Assembly: GCA_034670405.1 (NCBI GenBank)
Contig: JAXDDX010000048.1
Coordinates: forward strand, 1,116,001-1,180,000
DNA from: Hoplostethus atlanticus
Taxonomy: Eukaryota; Chordata; Actinopteri; Trachichthyiformes; Trachichthyidae
Length of the DNA: 64,000 bases
Direction: 5' to 3'
Shown: in pieces, positions 37,701-46,688 of the stretch
How positions within the stretch are numbered: position 1 is the stretch's first letter
Layout of the letters: every line of letters begins with the position of its first letter
Made by a program: the position numbers and the translations under genes
The notes under the pieces: generated by a model
The model's database searches: none
What the model saw: only the letters and a program-made list of their open reading frames with translations
Told to the model about the DNA's origin: nothing

Positions 37701-40700
37701 ATGCGTTTTTCTGAATTTTTTTGTTGATATTCTATCTCTCACTGTTAAAATATACCTACTATTAAAATTATAGACAGCTCATTTCTTTGTAAGTGGGTAA
37801 AATTGCAAAATCAGCAGGGGATCAAATTCTTATTTCCTCCACTGTACATACAAATTCCAACCAATAATACCACCACAGATTTACAGTACGGCAGTCTTTT
37901 TGGGGTCTTTTCCTAAGACACCACACATGCATCCTTGTGGCTGGAATTTATTAATTTAGAAGAATCCAGAATTTGTGACAGCTCAAGATTATGAAGAAAG
38001 TCACTTTCCATGTTTGTTCTGGTCTAACCCACCCACTTTTGAACAGTCCCTAAGTCCCCAGACCTGTTTGACACAATGGAAAGTGAGATTGAAATAAAAG
38101 TTGGCTGGTTTTCATGTCAGTCTGAAATTGACTGGGATGACAATATAATGTTATTGCATGACTGGGGTGGAACTCGTCAATGTCTGTTCAGTAGTTCAGC
38201 CAATGGGAAGCACCAAAATCAGCGTGGGCGTCAAAGCCAGCCTGCATTTCTGTCGTCAATTATTTTACAAGCTGTGACAGACTTGCAAGGCATCTCAGAG
38301 AGAGACAAGCCGAAGCCTCTGCACTCTTGTGTCTGGATTTAGCCAGCCAATAAATCAACAATATTAAAGGGCCACTGGACGCTTGGCACTTTTACACTAG
38401 GACAGCATTTCGTTAGGAAGCCCATGTAGAATTTCATCCGGCTGACATTTGTTTAGCATCGCAAAATGACAGTGATGTTTTCAAGAAAAATTGATTGGGA
38501 CAGTTGGACCAGTCCACTCTGATTAGAGTTGTCGAGGGCAAACAGAGTGTAGATAGGCTGTTGGTGATCTGCTTCGTACTGACAATGTCTCGCTACACTA
38601 AGTCCAAAATCAATCACTAATTGAACGCTCCAACAACAATCTATACTGTCTCTAAACCCAAGTGACCACCAAACTATATCATTACCTCATAAACCAGGTC
38701 TTGTTTCCCAGAGCTGTATTAGTATACTCAGTATATTGTAAAAACCATGGTAAGATGCCACTCAGATGTATCTCACAACCTTCGTAAATACAGTAATTGT
38801 CACATTAAATCATCTAACACGTGTATTTCTTATATCATAAATTTCCTTTTTCAAAAACTGCTTGGTATTTTTACACAGAATGTCAAAGGGACTGGCTTAT
38901 GTAACCCCTCTGTTCCTGCTGTAGGCTATTACTGTTGTTTGTGAATGATGTTTTTAAGAATAATACACTGTTTGACTTTAAATCATCATCGGAATTTATA
39001 TCCTGTCTTGCACTTAGCGCCTGACATTAACTCAGTGAGGCTTGTAACAACACATTATGTAATAACACCGCATTATGTAATAACTCGACAAAATGTAATA
39101 CATTTTCACTTCATTATGTAATAACACCCGCATTTTGTAATAATCTGCCGCATTTTGTAATAAACAGCCTGAACGCAATATGTAATCAATTTCCCCGCAT
39201 TTTATAATAAATTATTACATATTATGGTGGTTATTACAAAATGCGGGAGTTGCACTTTTTTTTATGACAAAAATGTAATAATAATGTGCATTATGTAATA
39301 ACCAACCAAAATGGATGTCTTCATCTGTACAATTACAATTTTAACAATTAAGCTAAATATTAACTTAGACCCCTATGACCTGTGGTGCCCCTCTTGGCAT
39401 TATAGTTCACTCTGATCTTAGTCTAAATAGCCACATAAAAGCTTTTATTTCTAGCAGGGTTGACTACGGCAATGATCTTTTGACAGGGCTCCCCAAAAGA
39501 CCATCAAAAAGCTTCAGCTTATTCAATATGCAGCTGCTAGAGTTCTTACAGGGACCAAAAGGTCAGACCACATCACCCCGATTCTTAAGTCACTACACTG
39601 GCTTTTGTCAGCCACAGAATTGAATATAAGGAAATGCTGCTTGTTTATAAATCAATACATGGAGTGGGATCAAAATACATTACAGACATGTTTAAGGAGT
39701 ACACTCCTGCCAGGTCTCTCAGGTCAAGTAGGAGTGGGCTGCTAGTAGTGCCCAGTGCCAGGGCTAAAGTTGGTGAAGCAACCTTTAGTCACTCACTATG
39801 CTGCGCATCTCTGGACCAGACTCCCTGTTGATCTTAAAAGTAGCCTAACCCTCGAAACCTTTGAATCAGGACTCAAAACCACACTGTTCATGGATGCTTT
39901 TAGTTAAGTTATTTGAGTTATTTAAAAAATGTTAAACTTATTTTAAACTTAGTTTTTATCTAGGCCCTACACCACTATTTATTTATTCATTGTTCTTATA
40001 AATCAATTGTCTTTTCTTATAAATTGCCTATGTATCAATTGCCTCTGTCTTTTAATCTTTGTAAAGCACCTTGAATTGCCACCGTGCTAAAAAAAAAAGT
40101 GCTATAAATAAAGTTATTGAATTGCCTTGGAAGAGGGAGAATAAATTGTAGTGTCTATCACTGGCCACTAGTTGAAAGGCAACATGTTAAAAGGTAGGCT
40201 ATGATATTGAGTGTGAATAAAATGTTATTTCTCTGCAAAGCATTGGATTTAGAGTTTCTCTAATTTAGGGTTTACTGTAGAGTAGCTTCTCAACTAATAT
40301 GAAAAGTGTAAAGATAAAAGCTCAAACCTTTATGCTAATAACAATGTGCTGGTTAGCAATGACAACACTCGCCTAGCAGATAATATTGGTCTTAGAAAGT
40401 TTCTGACAGGAAAATGTTTTTTTCCTTCACTCTGTTTAACATCATAGGAATGTATTCATAGGAATAGTTCACATATTTTACAAATTTCCATGTTTATTGA
40501 CTCATTTATGAACAAACTAAGTTGCTGACATGTTTTTTTGGCAAGTTTGAGCATTTTAGAGAAAATTAGCAATAGCTACCAGGCCTGTTAGAAAGTATTA
40601 CATACATTTACAATGTGATAATGAGGGAAATTAATAATAATAATAATAATAACAATAATACAATCAACATTCTTGACGCATGGTCTGGTCATTTAACCAG

Positions 40701-43700
40701 CCGGGTGGAAGGGTATGCACAAAACAGAAAACATTAAGTGAATAGAACATTTTCACAATGTTAATGTGTTAAATTACCACATATTAGAACTAGATGCATG
40801 AGCATCATCATGCAGTATATTTAAAGGAATGTTTGATATATATTCAATTAATTTAGCTATTTATTTTTTGACAGATCTGAAATTAACCATTATTGTGACC
40901 TGTACCCTTTGGGTCTTATGTATGGGATATGGACAACAGCAATCGCATTGATTGCTGTTGTCCATATCCCATACAAAAGTAAAATTAATTTTGAGTCAGT
41001 ATGATTCATGCTAGAATGCATAAAATAAACATTGTTGTTATGTTATAACGATTTTCATGAATGAAGACATCCATTTTGGTTGGTTATTACATAATGCACC
41101 TTATTATTACATTTTCATCAAAAAAAAAAGTGCAACTCCCGCATTTTGTAATAACACCGCAATATGTAATAATTTATTACAAAATGCGGGGAAATTTATT
41201 ACATATTGCGTTCAGGCTGTTTATTACAAAATGCAGCAGATTATTACAAAATGTGGGTGTTATTACATAATGAAGTGAAAATGTATTACATTTTGTTGAG
41301 TTATTACATAATGCAGTGTTATTACATAATGTGTTGTTACAAGGCTGAAGAACCACGATGTGAACACCTTTTCCTGTTATTGGTGACATTATTTCTTCAC
41401 TTTCCTGCATGTGAAGATCTTGATCCAAGGGTAAAATTGATCCATTGCTGCAAATAGTAATATAGGGGGGGCATTAAACATGTCACCACTGACAACTACA
41501 ACACTAGAATGTCGTAAAATGTAAAAAAAAATATGAATGAAAATAAAAAATACTAATTACAGCATGTATAGTGGGGTCAACTACCAAGAACTCTTTTGTT
41601 TCTTAATTTATCAAAAACTAATAAAAAAAATTCTCAAACAAGATTAATTAATATATTTTTCTTTTATTTCAACGTCAACATGCTTCAAAGTTAAAGCACT
41701 AGCAGTAGCAACAATAGAGGACCATATTAATTTAGTCAATATCTGGTATTAGTTGTTAAAAGACCAAAACAATTCACATTGTGTATTAGGAGCATACATG
41801 TGTTAATATTTGAATGAAATATATGGTGTGACAACAATTAGAGAAAACCTCACAAATTGGTGAGCGGATAAGATATTCAGATATATTTTAATTTCATACG
41901 AGCATTTCTCAAAGATCTAAAAATTTTGATTTGTATAAGTTGTAAATTATGTATTCTTAAATAAGACAAAAAACTGAGTAAACTGAGTAAAAACATTTTT
42001 ACTAGTTTTTGATATCAAACAGTTCTTGGTAGTGAACTCGTTTCACTACCACTACCAAGACGTTTTGGATCCCATTGTATGCAATTTAGCTTGAAAGTAC
42101 AAAATCAAATCTATTAGACTTTAACACTCATGGTTTTTTGAGCTGAATTATCTCTTCAGCATCGAGAGAAATATAATGAGGAAGTTGATGGAAGTTGGTA
42201 GAAGTTGTCAGAAGTTGTCAGATCACAGCATTGACACAGCAGACTAAGTCGTTCTGAGAAGCAGGACCTAACATGGCTCTCCCTGTCCCAGAGATGCGCC
42301 CCGCATGAAGACACTATTTAAGGTATCAGGTCATGGAAGAGAATGGACAGAAGTCGCTGAAAACACGGGTTCCCTTCCATTCTTTATCAGCTTTTGAATG
42401 TTTAAAGTGAACATATGAGTCTCCATTGAGATATCTGAAATCGCAGGATCATGTTTAGGATTAAACTTTGTGGAGTGAATTCCCCACATCTGAGAAAGCC
42501 ATAAAAAGCAGTGAGAAGAAAACTTATTCTAACAGTGTATCTACGAGTTGTTTAATCTAAAATGGTCTAGTCGAACGCTGGACACGGTAGGCTGCATGGG
42601 GCAGCGTTGGGACATAGGGTTCTGAACTCCTGAAATTTAAACCAAGACGAGGCATGAGCTATTTATTATCCAGACCTGATGGGAGCAGTTCTAAGCAGTT
42701 ACCTGTTACGAATGGCCAAGTGAGACCTCTAAAAAATAAGGGCAACTGATGTTTCAATATAGTCATTATAAAAGAATGAGATGCCATTCAAATTTACACA
42801 CCAGTGACCAGAACTTTAGGTCAGATTTGGATCCTTCATCTAAGCTGACAAAATCATGTAATTTACTGACAGTTTTTTGAGAGATTCGTCTGGATACGAA
42901 AGAGCGCCCTTGGGGATGATTCTCATAGCGAAATTCAAATAATAAAAGAAGCATTTAATACTACTACATTTAATACTATCTAATACTATTCCTAAAAATG
43001 CAATCGATTTTTGACAGCCAACAGTCTTCTCAGAGCGGGACGCCTAGCTTGGAAAATGTATCTTTGAGCAAATTAATGCAGCGTGCAGTCTGACTGAAAA
43101 TACAATACGCCATTTAATGGCAAATAGATGCCTCTCATCAGCATAGAGTAATACTTTAAAAAGATATAATTACCTGCCAGGATTTGGTTCCTCAGTTGAG
43201 CTGAAATTGCTAGTCATATACATGCGATACAAAATCCCTTGGGAAGAGGAAGAACTTGGGGTCAAAGGAGCTTTTCCAGAGCTTGAATGTGGGCATCCAT
43301 ATGGCCGAGTGAGGTGTGTTGTGAAGGGTGGTGAAGGGCAGTGAGGGCTGGGTCGTCGTCAGAGTCAAAGTAATTTGGGTTTGGGACTCTCGCTTCTTAG
43401 CGGGAGACGCAGCCGGAGCAGCAAGAGCAGTGCGAGCATGGTTCTTCCTTTTGACGGCGCCTTTTTCAAAGTGGTAGGAGCAGCAGAGGCAATCGGAATA
43501 TCAACACCAGCGTCTCAGGACATTATTGTTCAGGAACAATAATGGAAAAAAATTATTTGTGGCTGGCCACCATGAGAGGCGAAATGTTGCAACTGTGTGA
43601 CTTTTATTTGCCAGACGAAGGCTCCAACGCAGGCCTGGATGGACGAAATGCAAGAAATCTTGAATGACTTTTGATCTTGGTAAGGCACCACAACAGACAG

Positions 43701-45174
43701 TGGCTTATCATCACAAGCGAACACAGATCAGTGTAGAATCTGCAGTGATCGGCGCAATAATAACAGAATAAGCAGCACAACCAGTACAACAGCATGTAGC
43801 AGGTAGGAACTGCAGAGATGAAAGAAAAGCTGACAGCTTAAATAAGCCGCCTTGTTGAAGTGACAAAACATGAGGAGTTTGTTTGGATCAGCTGACAATA
43901 AGCTGATGGGGTGTGCATGACTACGTGTCCTGCCTGAACTAACATAATGCTTCATCACATGTACAGTGACGCATGTGCATTATTGTCTGTTCTCATTATC
44001 AGACAATATTTACAGATGGAGGTGGCATATGTACAGAAATGTGTCCAGAGATATGTATCAACTCATATGCAGAGAATACCAAGAAGCTGGTCTAAGAATA
44101 AAGTAGTTGACACATGCGTTTCTATTCTGGCAAACCTAGTACATTAACACTGTTTTTATCTTGACTTGGGTTAACACTAGATTTAAAGTGGTAAACTGTG
44201 AGATCCTCGATTAAAAAAAAAAAATAAAAAAATGTTGCCATCTTTTGCGCTCATTGCTTGTGTTGTGTTTTTCCTTGGATTTTCTGTTGATGAAATTTGA
44301 TCGCTGCTCATGCTAACTAACTGCTAACCCAGTTCTTCTTCTGTTTATTACAAACAAACCACAAATGTAAAACGCATCACTTCCTGTGCACAGAGGATTT
44401 TTCCAAGGAAAGACCTACCAGACCCCGGGTGTTGAGAACAGCAAATGGAAAAGCTTTCATGACCTGGCTAGAGGTTGGATCACTATTGTGTCATATCAAT
44501 CAATGATGGAGAGTAGCAAAACAGACATTTATATGAAAATGTTGCCAATTTTTATACTTTAACATTACATTTCACAGCCATGGCTCTACTAAAACAAAAC
44601 GACTGTTGGCAAGCATAACAGGGCAGTACATTAAGACTATCCCAAACTATAACATTTCAAATCTACTCACAGATGTCGAGTCTACAAACTTCATAAACTG
44701 TTGGTCTATAACAGTGCCTAATCATACAGTGAGCTATTATTTCTACCTTCTACTAAATTTAGTGAGATCAAATCTCAGTGAAATATTTCATATTTCATAT
44801 GCTCCCACAACACTTGAAGCACATGAAAATCTACAGGCCTGTTTAGCAATTCTGAACATCATTCATGGTTCCCACTGTGGCCCTGATGTAAAATTCCATT
44901 ACTTTCCATAACTTAATCGGAACATTTCTATGATGTTAATGCATCACCAACTAATGCAGTGAATGTGTTAAACAAGTTAGAAAATACAATCTGCTATATT
45001 TCTGTAAAGTGACCTATTTATCAAATTCCCTGACTTTCCCAGTCTGCAATAGACATCACAAAAATTCAGATATTCCATAATAAAGTTCATGACTTTCATT
45101 CGTGGAGTCAGAGATACATAATCCCATCCTTCAAATCCTGTGGTATTTGGAAGCATTTTGTTAATATCTTTGTC

Positions 45175-45209
<35 letters not shown>

Positions 45210-46688
45210 TTTGCATAATTCAATATCTGCTTGATGAAATCTAAAACCTTGGACCAAGAGGAGTAGAACCCGCATTGACAATACCTGTGGCAACCCTTCA
45301 AGCGCTGGCCTCTGGCTCAGCCACAGTGGAGAGGTCACAGTCCGCTCTCTCACCTGGCTGCCTATTGCTTTGCGAGCAATGCAGTGGCAGTGTGGGACTA
45401 TGGTTGCACCTCAGGTATTCTAATTGGAAAATTGCTCCTGGATCGATAAACTGGAGAAAGACGCGCCAAGTTTTTTGCGCACCATAGGAATTAGCCCAGC
45501 TCTTAGTAAATACGGCCCGCAGAATCCAATAATGTACAGTATGAAAAAGGTATTTCTGAAATAATGCTCACTTAAAATTGTTCAATGTTTGAAGAAAGGT
45601 TGCGATTGATTTGAAGACTCTGGGGATATTGATCTGGATTCCAGCTGTTAACATTTTTCATTACCTTTTGTTCTTTTGTGAGGAAAAACTAAGATTTGAG
45701 TTAGTGTCACTGAATTGGCCCATTCTTTTCTCACATAGAACAAGAAAGAACCAAAGCTGTTGTTTAACATGGAAATAGTAAAGTTCAGTTGAAACTATGC
45801 TAAAAATGATGCTTATGGTTGACAGCAATTACTGGTACAAGTTAACTTGACAACTGTTGGCAAGAGTCATATAAGGCAAAATAACTTGTCAAGTATGTAT
45901 GTTGTATTATTGTATTGTATTATTTGTATTCCCTTATTGCAAGTCATTGCATCAGACAAATATTATGACAGGCAGACATGGTTAAAATAGACATGAAACA
46001 AATGTATCTGCACATCTGTCAAACATTCTGTAACTGAACTTGGAACCCAAAATAAATTTTAAAAAACAGCACGCAAGTGGTTCCTAAAATAGCTGGTCAT
46101 TGTGAATGGCAGTGCCTTTTATGCTCTCGTGGGTGGTTAACTTCCTCATATTATGCAAGGCCCTGAACATAGATCTATTTCCCCAATAAAAGCCAGCCGC
46201 CAACAGAATCCTCACTTTAGGAAAACACGCGATGAGTTTGCTGGTGGCCCAATAAAACCAGGGAATTGATTGCATTGTGGCAAGGCCTGTGAATGTCAGG
46301 ATGTTGCTCTCCACTTAGTATTCCCTTCTGGGCTGTTTTTGTATAACCTGAGGGTAATGACTGCAAGCTCTTTGCAAGGTTTTAGTGAAAAAAAACCTAA
46401 CCAGGGCCAGGGAGATTTGAAGAACAAATTTCATAACTGTTCTTTAGCTTTGATCGTGAAATTGTGTTGGATTCCACCTTCAATCTAAGTTCAAAGGCTC
46501 GCAAACAGAAGAACAATCAAAGTTCAAAGGCTGGCATAATGTCAGAAAAGAAAAGAAGTTTAAGGGAAGTGAAAGCATCGCTGTAATGAACAGAAAGTGC
46601 CATTCCCGCACTCACCTCGCTTCTGCATGAAACTGAAAAGGTCGTCGAGAAACTCCTTGCGCTTTTCGTCGTCGTCCAACTCGTACAA
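20951..46688 (-). CDS. arid3c: ARID3-family transcription factor gene, probably arid3c (5' incomplete, six coding exons)
   Basis: Minus-strand gene assembled from six exons: 46616-46688, 26853-27036, 25455-25699, 23889-24179, 22129-22218 and 20951-21129. Each has AG acceptor and GT donor, and the reading phases agree across all five junctions, giving 353 codons plus a TGA stop. The product carries an ARID DNA-binding domain (first three exons) followed by an Ala-rich segment and the REKLES region (last three exons). ARID3 proteins bind AT-rich DNA in the nucleus, and REKLES is known to mediate self-association and nuclear localisation. The C-terminal NGVVYT/GVLFARR looks like ARID3C; ARID3A usually has NGIMYTGVLFAQ, so arid3a is the main alternative. 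The start codon and acidic N-terminal exons are missing from the window. Family assignment is very secure; paralog assignment is moderate and rests on recall of the vertebrate proteins. Confidence 0.93.
21130..22128 (-). other. arid3c intron with one MITE
   Basis: Intron between the last two coding exons, with GTAAAT donor and GTTTCCCAG acceptor on the minus strand. Contains the MITE at 21386-21557 and, near the donor exon, repeat-free sequence at about 21950-22128. Confidence 0.85.
21386..21557. mobile_element. Short MITE copy (TAAAGGGGCAATAAGT family)
   Basis: Starts TAAAGGGGCAATAAGT and ends ACTTAATGCCCCTTTA. The two ends are inverted repeats with one mismatch. At 172 bp it is a shorter copy of the element at 61240-61501. 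Confidence 0.8.
22129..22218 (-). CDS. arid3c: arid3c coding exon: second REKLES part
   Basis: This 90-nt exon encodes [12 protein letters not shown] and then [18 protein letters not shown], the second conserved block of the REKLES region, needed in ARID3 proteins for self-association. The acceptor is TCTTGACAG and the donor GTAAAT. It enters and leaves in phase 1, so skipping it would keep frame. The ENGVVYT-type wording, rather than NGIMYT, is the first of two clues for ARID3C over ARID3A. It is too short to stand out as an open reading frame and was found by reading the minus strand between the flanking exons. Confidence 0.93.
22219..23888 (-). other. arid3c intron
   Basis: Acceptor TCTTGACAG and donor GTAAGG on the minus strand. 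No gene inside. The end next to exon 23889-24179 carries a fish dispersed repeat. Confidence 0.85.
23612..23874 (-). repeat. Common fish dispersed repeat fragment
   Basis: Contains ACAATTTAGAGTCTCCAATC, GGGGAGAACGTGTAAACTGC and GGAATCGAACCCA, hallmarks of a repeat found throughout teleost genomes. It ends about 15 bp from the donor side of an arid3c exon. Confidence 0.75.
23889..24179 (-). CDS. arid3c: arid3c coding exon: alanine-rich segment and first REKLES part
   Basis: This 291-nt exon encodes a Met-rich start ([16 protein letters not shown]), an Ala/Gln-rich run, then [18 protein letters not shown], the motif that gives the REKLES domain its name, and [14 protein letters not shown]. The second half is predicted to be helical and is the part of REKLES that ARID3 proteins share. 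The acceptor is CTCTGCAG and the donor GTAAGG. GC-rich GCN codons make the middle a low-complexity tract (about 24035-24115 on the plus strand). A fish dispersed repeat lies immediately beyond the donor side (23612-23874). Confidence 0.96.
24235..24430 (+). mobile_element. LINE 3'-end fragment
   Basis: The CCTATTACTATTTGCTC...CCCCGAAGGGATTA...ATCTAATCTAA ending matches the layout of the LINE tail at 58600-58855. Confidence 0.5.
25371..25406. repeat. (ATCTT)n microsatellite
   Basis: About seven perfect units beside exon 25455-25699. Confidence 0.95.
25455..25699 (-). CDS. arid3c: arid3c coding exon: end of ARID domain and linker
   Basis: This 245-nt exon begins by completing Gln and then reads [17 protein letters not shown], the conserved last helix of the ARID3 ARID domain. 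The conserved [14 protein letters not shown] basic stretch follows, then a Ser/Pro-rich linker with [10 protein letters not shown], ending MIKK. The acceptor is CTATCCAG and the donor GTAAGA. It ends in phase 1, and the split codon becomes Glu with the next exon, giving the KKEE junction expected in the family. The linker (about residues 40-81 of the exon) is the least conserved part between paralogs. Confidence 0.96.
25819..25853. repeat. (TCAA)n microsatellite
   Basis: About eight and a half units, uninterrupted. Confidence 0.95.
26199..26325 (+). mobile_element. Tc1/mariner left-end fragment
   Basis: ACACAGTGGCTTCAGAAAAT followed by TATTCAACTCCCTTG, TTCCACATTTTGT and TTTAGAAATGTTTGCAAATT reproduces the left end of a well-known fish Tc1-like element. 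No transposase or right end is present. Confidence 0.7.
26853..27036 (-). CDS. arid3c: arid3c coding exon: ARID domain core
   Basis: This 184-nt exon encodes the heart of the ARID fold: [36 protein letters not shown] and [17 protein letters not shown]. These correspond to the helix-turn-helix and basic residues that contact AT-rich DNA in ARID3 proteins. The acceptor is TTTCTGCAG and the donor GTGAGTAAG. The exon begins with the last two bases of a Gly codon and ends with the first two bases of a Gln codon, and both phases match its neighbours. The sequence shows no stop or substitution that would suggest a pseudogene. Confidence 0.97.
27037..31718 (-). other. arid3c large intron, 3' part
   Basis: No exon or transposon with coding content was seen. 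A repeat-poor block at 27530-27900 may be conserved. A 20-bp tandem duplication (GCTTTATGCTCGGCTTCATC type) lies at 28621-28660. Confidence 0.6.
27530..27900. other. Candidate conserved non-coding block
   Basis: Repeat-free, with closely spaced ATAATTAACC, CAATTAAGCC and GTAATTACGG words in the large arid3c intron, an arrangement common in developmental enhancers. Only composition supports it. Confidence 0.22.
31719..31775. repeat. (GA)n microsatellite
   Basis: 28 uninterrupted GA units, preceded by a short (GT)n run at 31693-31706 and a G run. Confidence 0.97.
31776..32689. other. Intron sequence, no recognised feature
   Basis: No gene or transposon end recognised. Confidence 0.45.
32690..33060 (+). 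pseudogene. LINE-type ORF2 C-terminal zinc-binding fragment
   Basis: Reads [19 protein letters not shown], then CPLCSG and LRHILSGCP, a C-x2-C...H-x4-C zinc-binding tail of the type at the end of some fish retroelement reverse transcriptases. A frame change follows and [20 protein letters not shown] continues in another frame. No RT core is present. The exact clade is uncertain. Confidence 0.6.
33061..33782. other. Intron sequence, no recognised feature
   Basis: Nothing recognised apart from possible decayed retroelement sequence at its start. Confidence 0.4.
33783..34777. mobile_element. MITE-like element with duplicated right half
   Basis: TAGTTTTTCTCAGTCGCTTT at 33784-33803 faces the inverted copies at 34319-34342 and about 34750-34776 (GACTGAGAAAAACTGT). 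The stretches 34185-34345 and 34613-34777 are direct copies (CATTTGC..AATGTGCTAAA, GTGCACAAGT). A G-rich run with one C lies between them at 34497-34520. No protein is encoded. Confidence 0.6.
34778..35790. other. Intron sequence, no recognised feature
   Basis: No coding or repeat structure recognised. Confidence 0.45.
35791..36050 (+). repeat. Dispersed repeat, copy 1
   Basis: GGTTCTCACTGTGGCCCTAA..ATTCCATGACTTTTCC at one end and AATTCCCTGACTTCCCA at the other. The same ordered words occur at 44868-45045. Confidence 0.6.
36657..36830 (+). pseudogene. Tc1 transposase N-terminus, truncated left-arm copy
   Basis: Starts [20 protein letters not shown] and continues through the helix-turn-helix motif [11 protein letters not shown] to RKWKK. 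It then jumps to DSEEAWEK, a motif that lies about 80 residues further on in the family, and runs into antisense sequence. The copy is therefore deleted and inverted. Confidence 0.85.
36835..37474 (-). pseudogene. Tc1 transposase, C-terminally deleted
   Basis: The start [20 protein letters not shown] and the paired helix-turn-helix region are followed by [17 protein letters not shown], whose Asp is the first catalytic residue, and [19 protein letters not shown]. The frame then reaches MMDGAMY and enters the opposite arm. The segment with the second Asp and the final Glu/Asp of the DDE triad is absent, so it cannot be a working transposase. Confidence 0.85.
37847..39041. other. Intron sequence, no recognised feature
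   Basis: No coding sequence or repeat boundary recognised. Confidence 0.45.
39358..40126 (+). mobile_element. L2-like LINE, RT C-terminus and 3' tail
   Basis: Frames give [49 protein letters not shown] and [20 protein letters not shown], the ordered C-terminal blocks of fish L2-like reverse transcriptases, with frameshifts and a deletion after SHIK. The 3' end has GCACCTTGAATTGCC and AATAAAGTTATTGAATTGCC, typical of the family. It lies inside the long-TIR element. Confidence 0.8.
40920..40974. repeat. Perfect 25-bp hairpin
   Basis: Arms 40920-40944 and 40950-40974 are exact reverse complements around a GCATT loop. The arm starts GTATGGGATATGGACAAC. It lies in the interior of the long-TIR element. 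Confidence 0.95.
41577..42037. mobile_element. MITE-like element
   Basis: TCAACTACCAAGAACT...ATCAAAAACTAATAAAAA at the left is mirrored by the complement of the right end (TTCACTACCAAGAACTG...ATCAAAAACTAGTAAAAA). No coding content. A partial CACTACCAAG duplication follows at 42044-42060. Confidence 0.6.
42061..44205. other. Intron sequence, no recognised feature
   Basis: No exon, RNA gene or transposon end recognised. Confidence 0.45.
44206..44320. repeat. Dispersed repeat, copy 1 (A-rich start)
   Basis: AAAATGTTGCC...GCGCTCATTGCT...TTTTTCCTTGGATTTTCTGTT recurs at about 57296-57460 with an insertion. Confidence 0.55.
44868..45045 (+). repeat. Dispersed repeat, copy 2
   Basis: GGTTCCCACTGTGGCCCTGA...AAATTCCCTGACTTTCCCAG; same orientation and word order as 35791-36050 but shorter. 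Confidence 0.6.
45178..45209. repeat. (TAA)n microsatellite
   Basis: About ten uninterrupted units. Confidence 0.95.
45210..46615 (-). other. arid3c large intron, donor-proximal end
   Basis: Ends at the GTGAG donor of exon 46616-46688. A 20-bp near-tandem duplication (AAGTTCAAAGGCT words at about 46487 and 46519) is the only structure seen. Confidence 0.5.
46616..46688 (-). CDS. arid3c: arid3c coding exon: N-terminal helix of the extended ARID domain
   Basis: This 73-nt exon starts in phase 0 with LYELDDDE and contains [16 protein letters not shown], the first helices of the ARID3 extended ARID domain. The acceptor on the minus strand is a T-rich tract ending CCCGCAG (46689-46695) and the donor is GTGAG directly after the split codon CGA G. 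The last base supplies the first base of a Gly codon finished by the next exon 19.6 kb away. In family members this exon is preceded by one ending in an EEQFKQ-like sequence; that exon was not found up to position 64000. Confidence 0.95.

Larger units (their letters stand above)
36301..37844. mobile_element. Tc1/mariner foldback element with TA target duplication
   Basis: The ends are inverted repeats (CAGTGGGGGAAATAAGTATT against the complement of AATTCTTATTTCCTCCACTG) and a TA dinucleotide flanks both sides (36299-36300 and 37845-37846). About 500 bp at each end are inverted copies, so the transposase start region is present twice in opposite orientation. The central part holds a single deleted transposase copy on the minus strand. 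Confidence 0.85.
39042..41342. mobile_element. 2.3-kb DNA element with 283-bp terminal inverted repeats
   Basis: 39042-39324 and 41061-41342 are near-identical inverted repeats starting TTGTAACAACACATTATG. Both are built from roughly a dozen related units of the TTATTACATAATGC or TTATTACAAAATGC type in both orientations. A GGC triplet flanks both ends (39039-39041 and 41343-41345) and may be a target duplication. The interior has no transposase but contains a LINE fragment (39358-40126), a (TAA)n run (40632-40660) and a perfect hairpin (40920-40974). It is non-autonomous and its superfamily was not recognised. Confidence 0.75.

Noticed and set aside
39042..39324. CRISPR-like regularly spaced repeats
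   Set aside because: The units are about 13 bp, occur in both orientations without constant spacers, and the whole block is mirrored at 41061-41342, so they are TIR-internal motifs.
42011..42060. Stem-loop around CTTGGTAGTGAAC
   Set aside because: Imperfect and explained by the right end of the MITE plus a partial copy of its terminal word.
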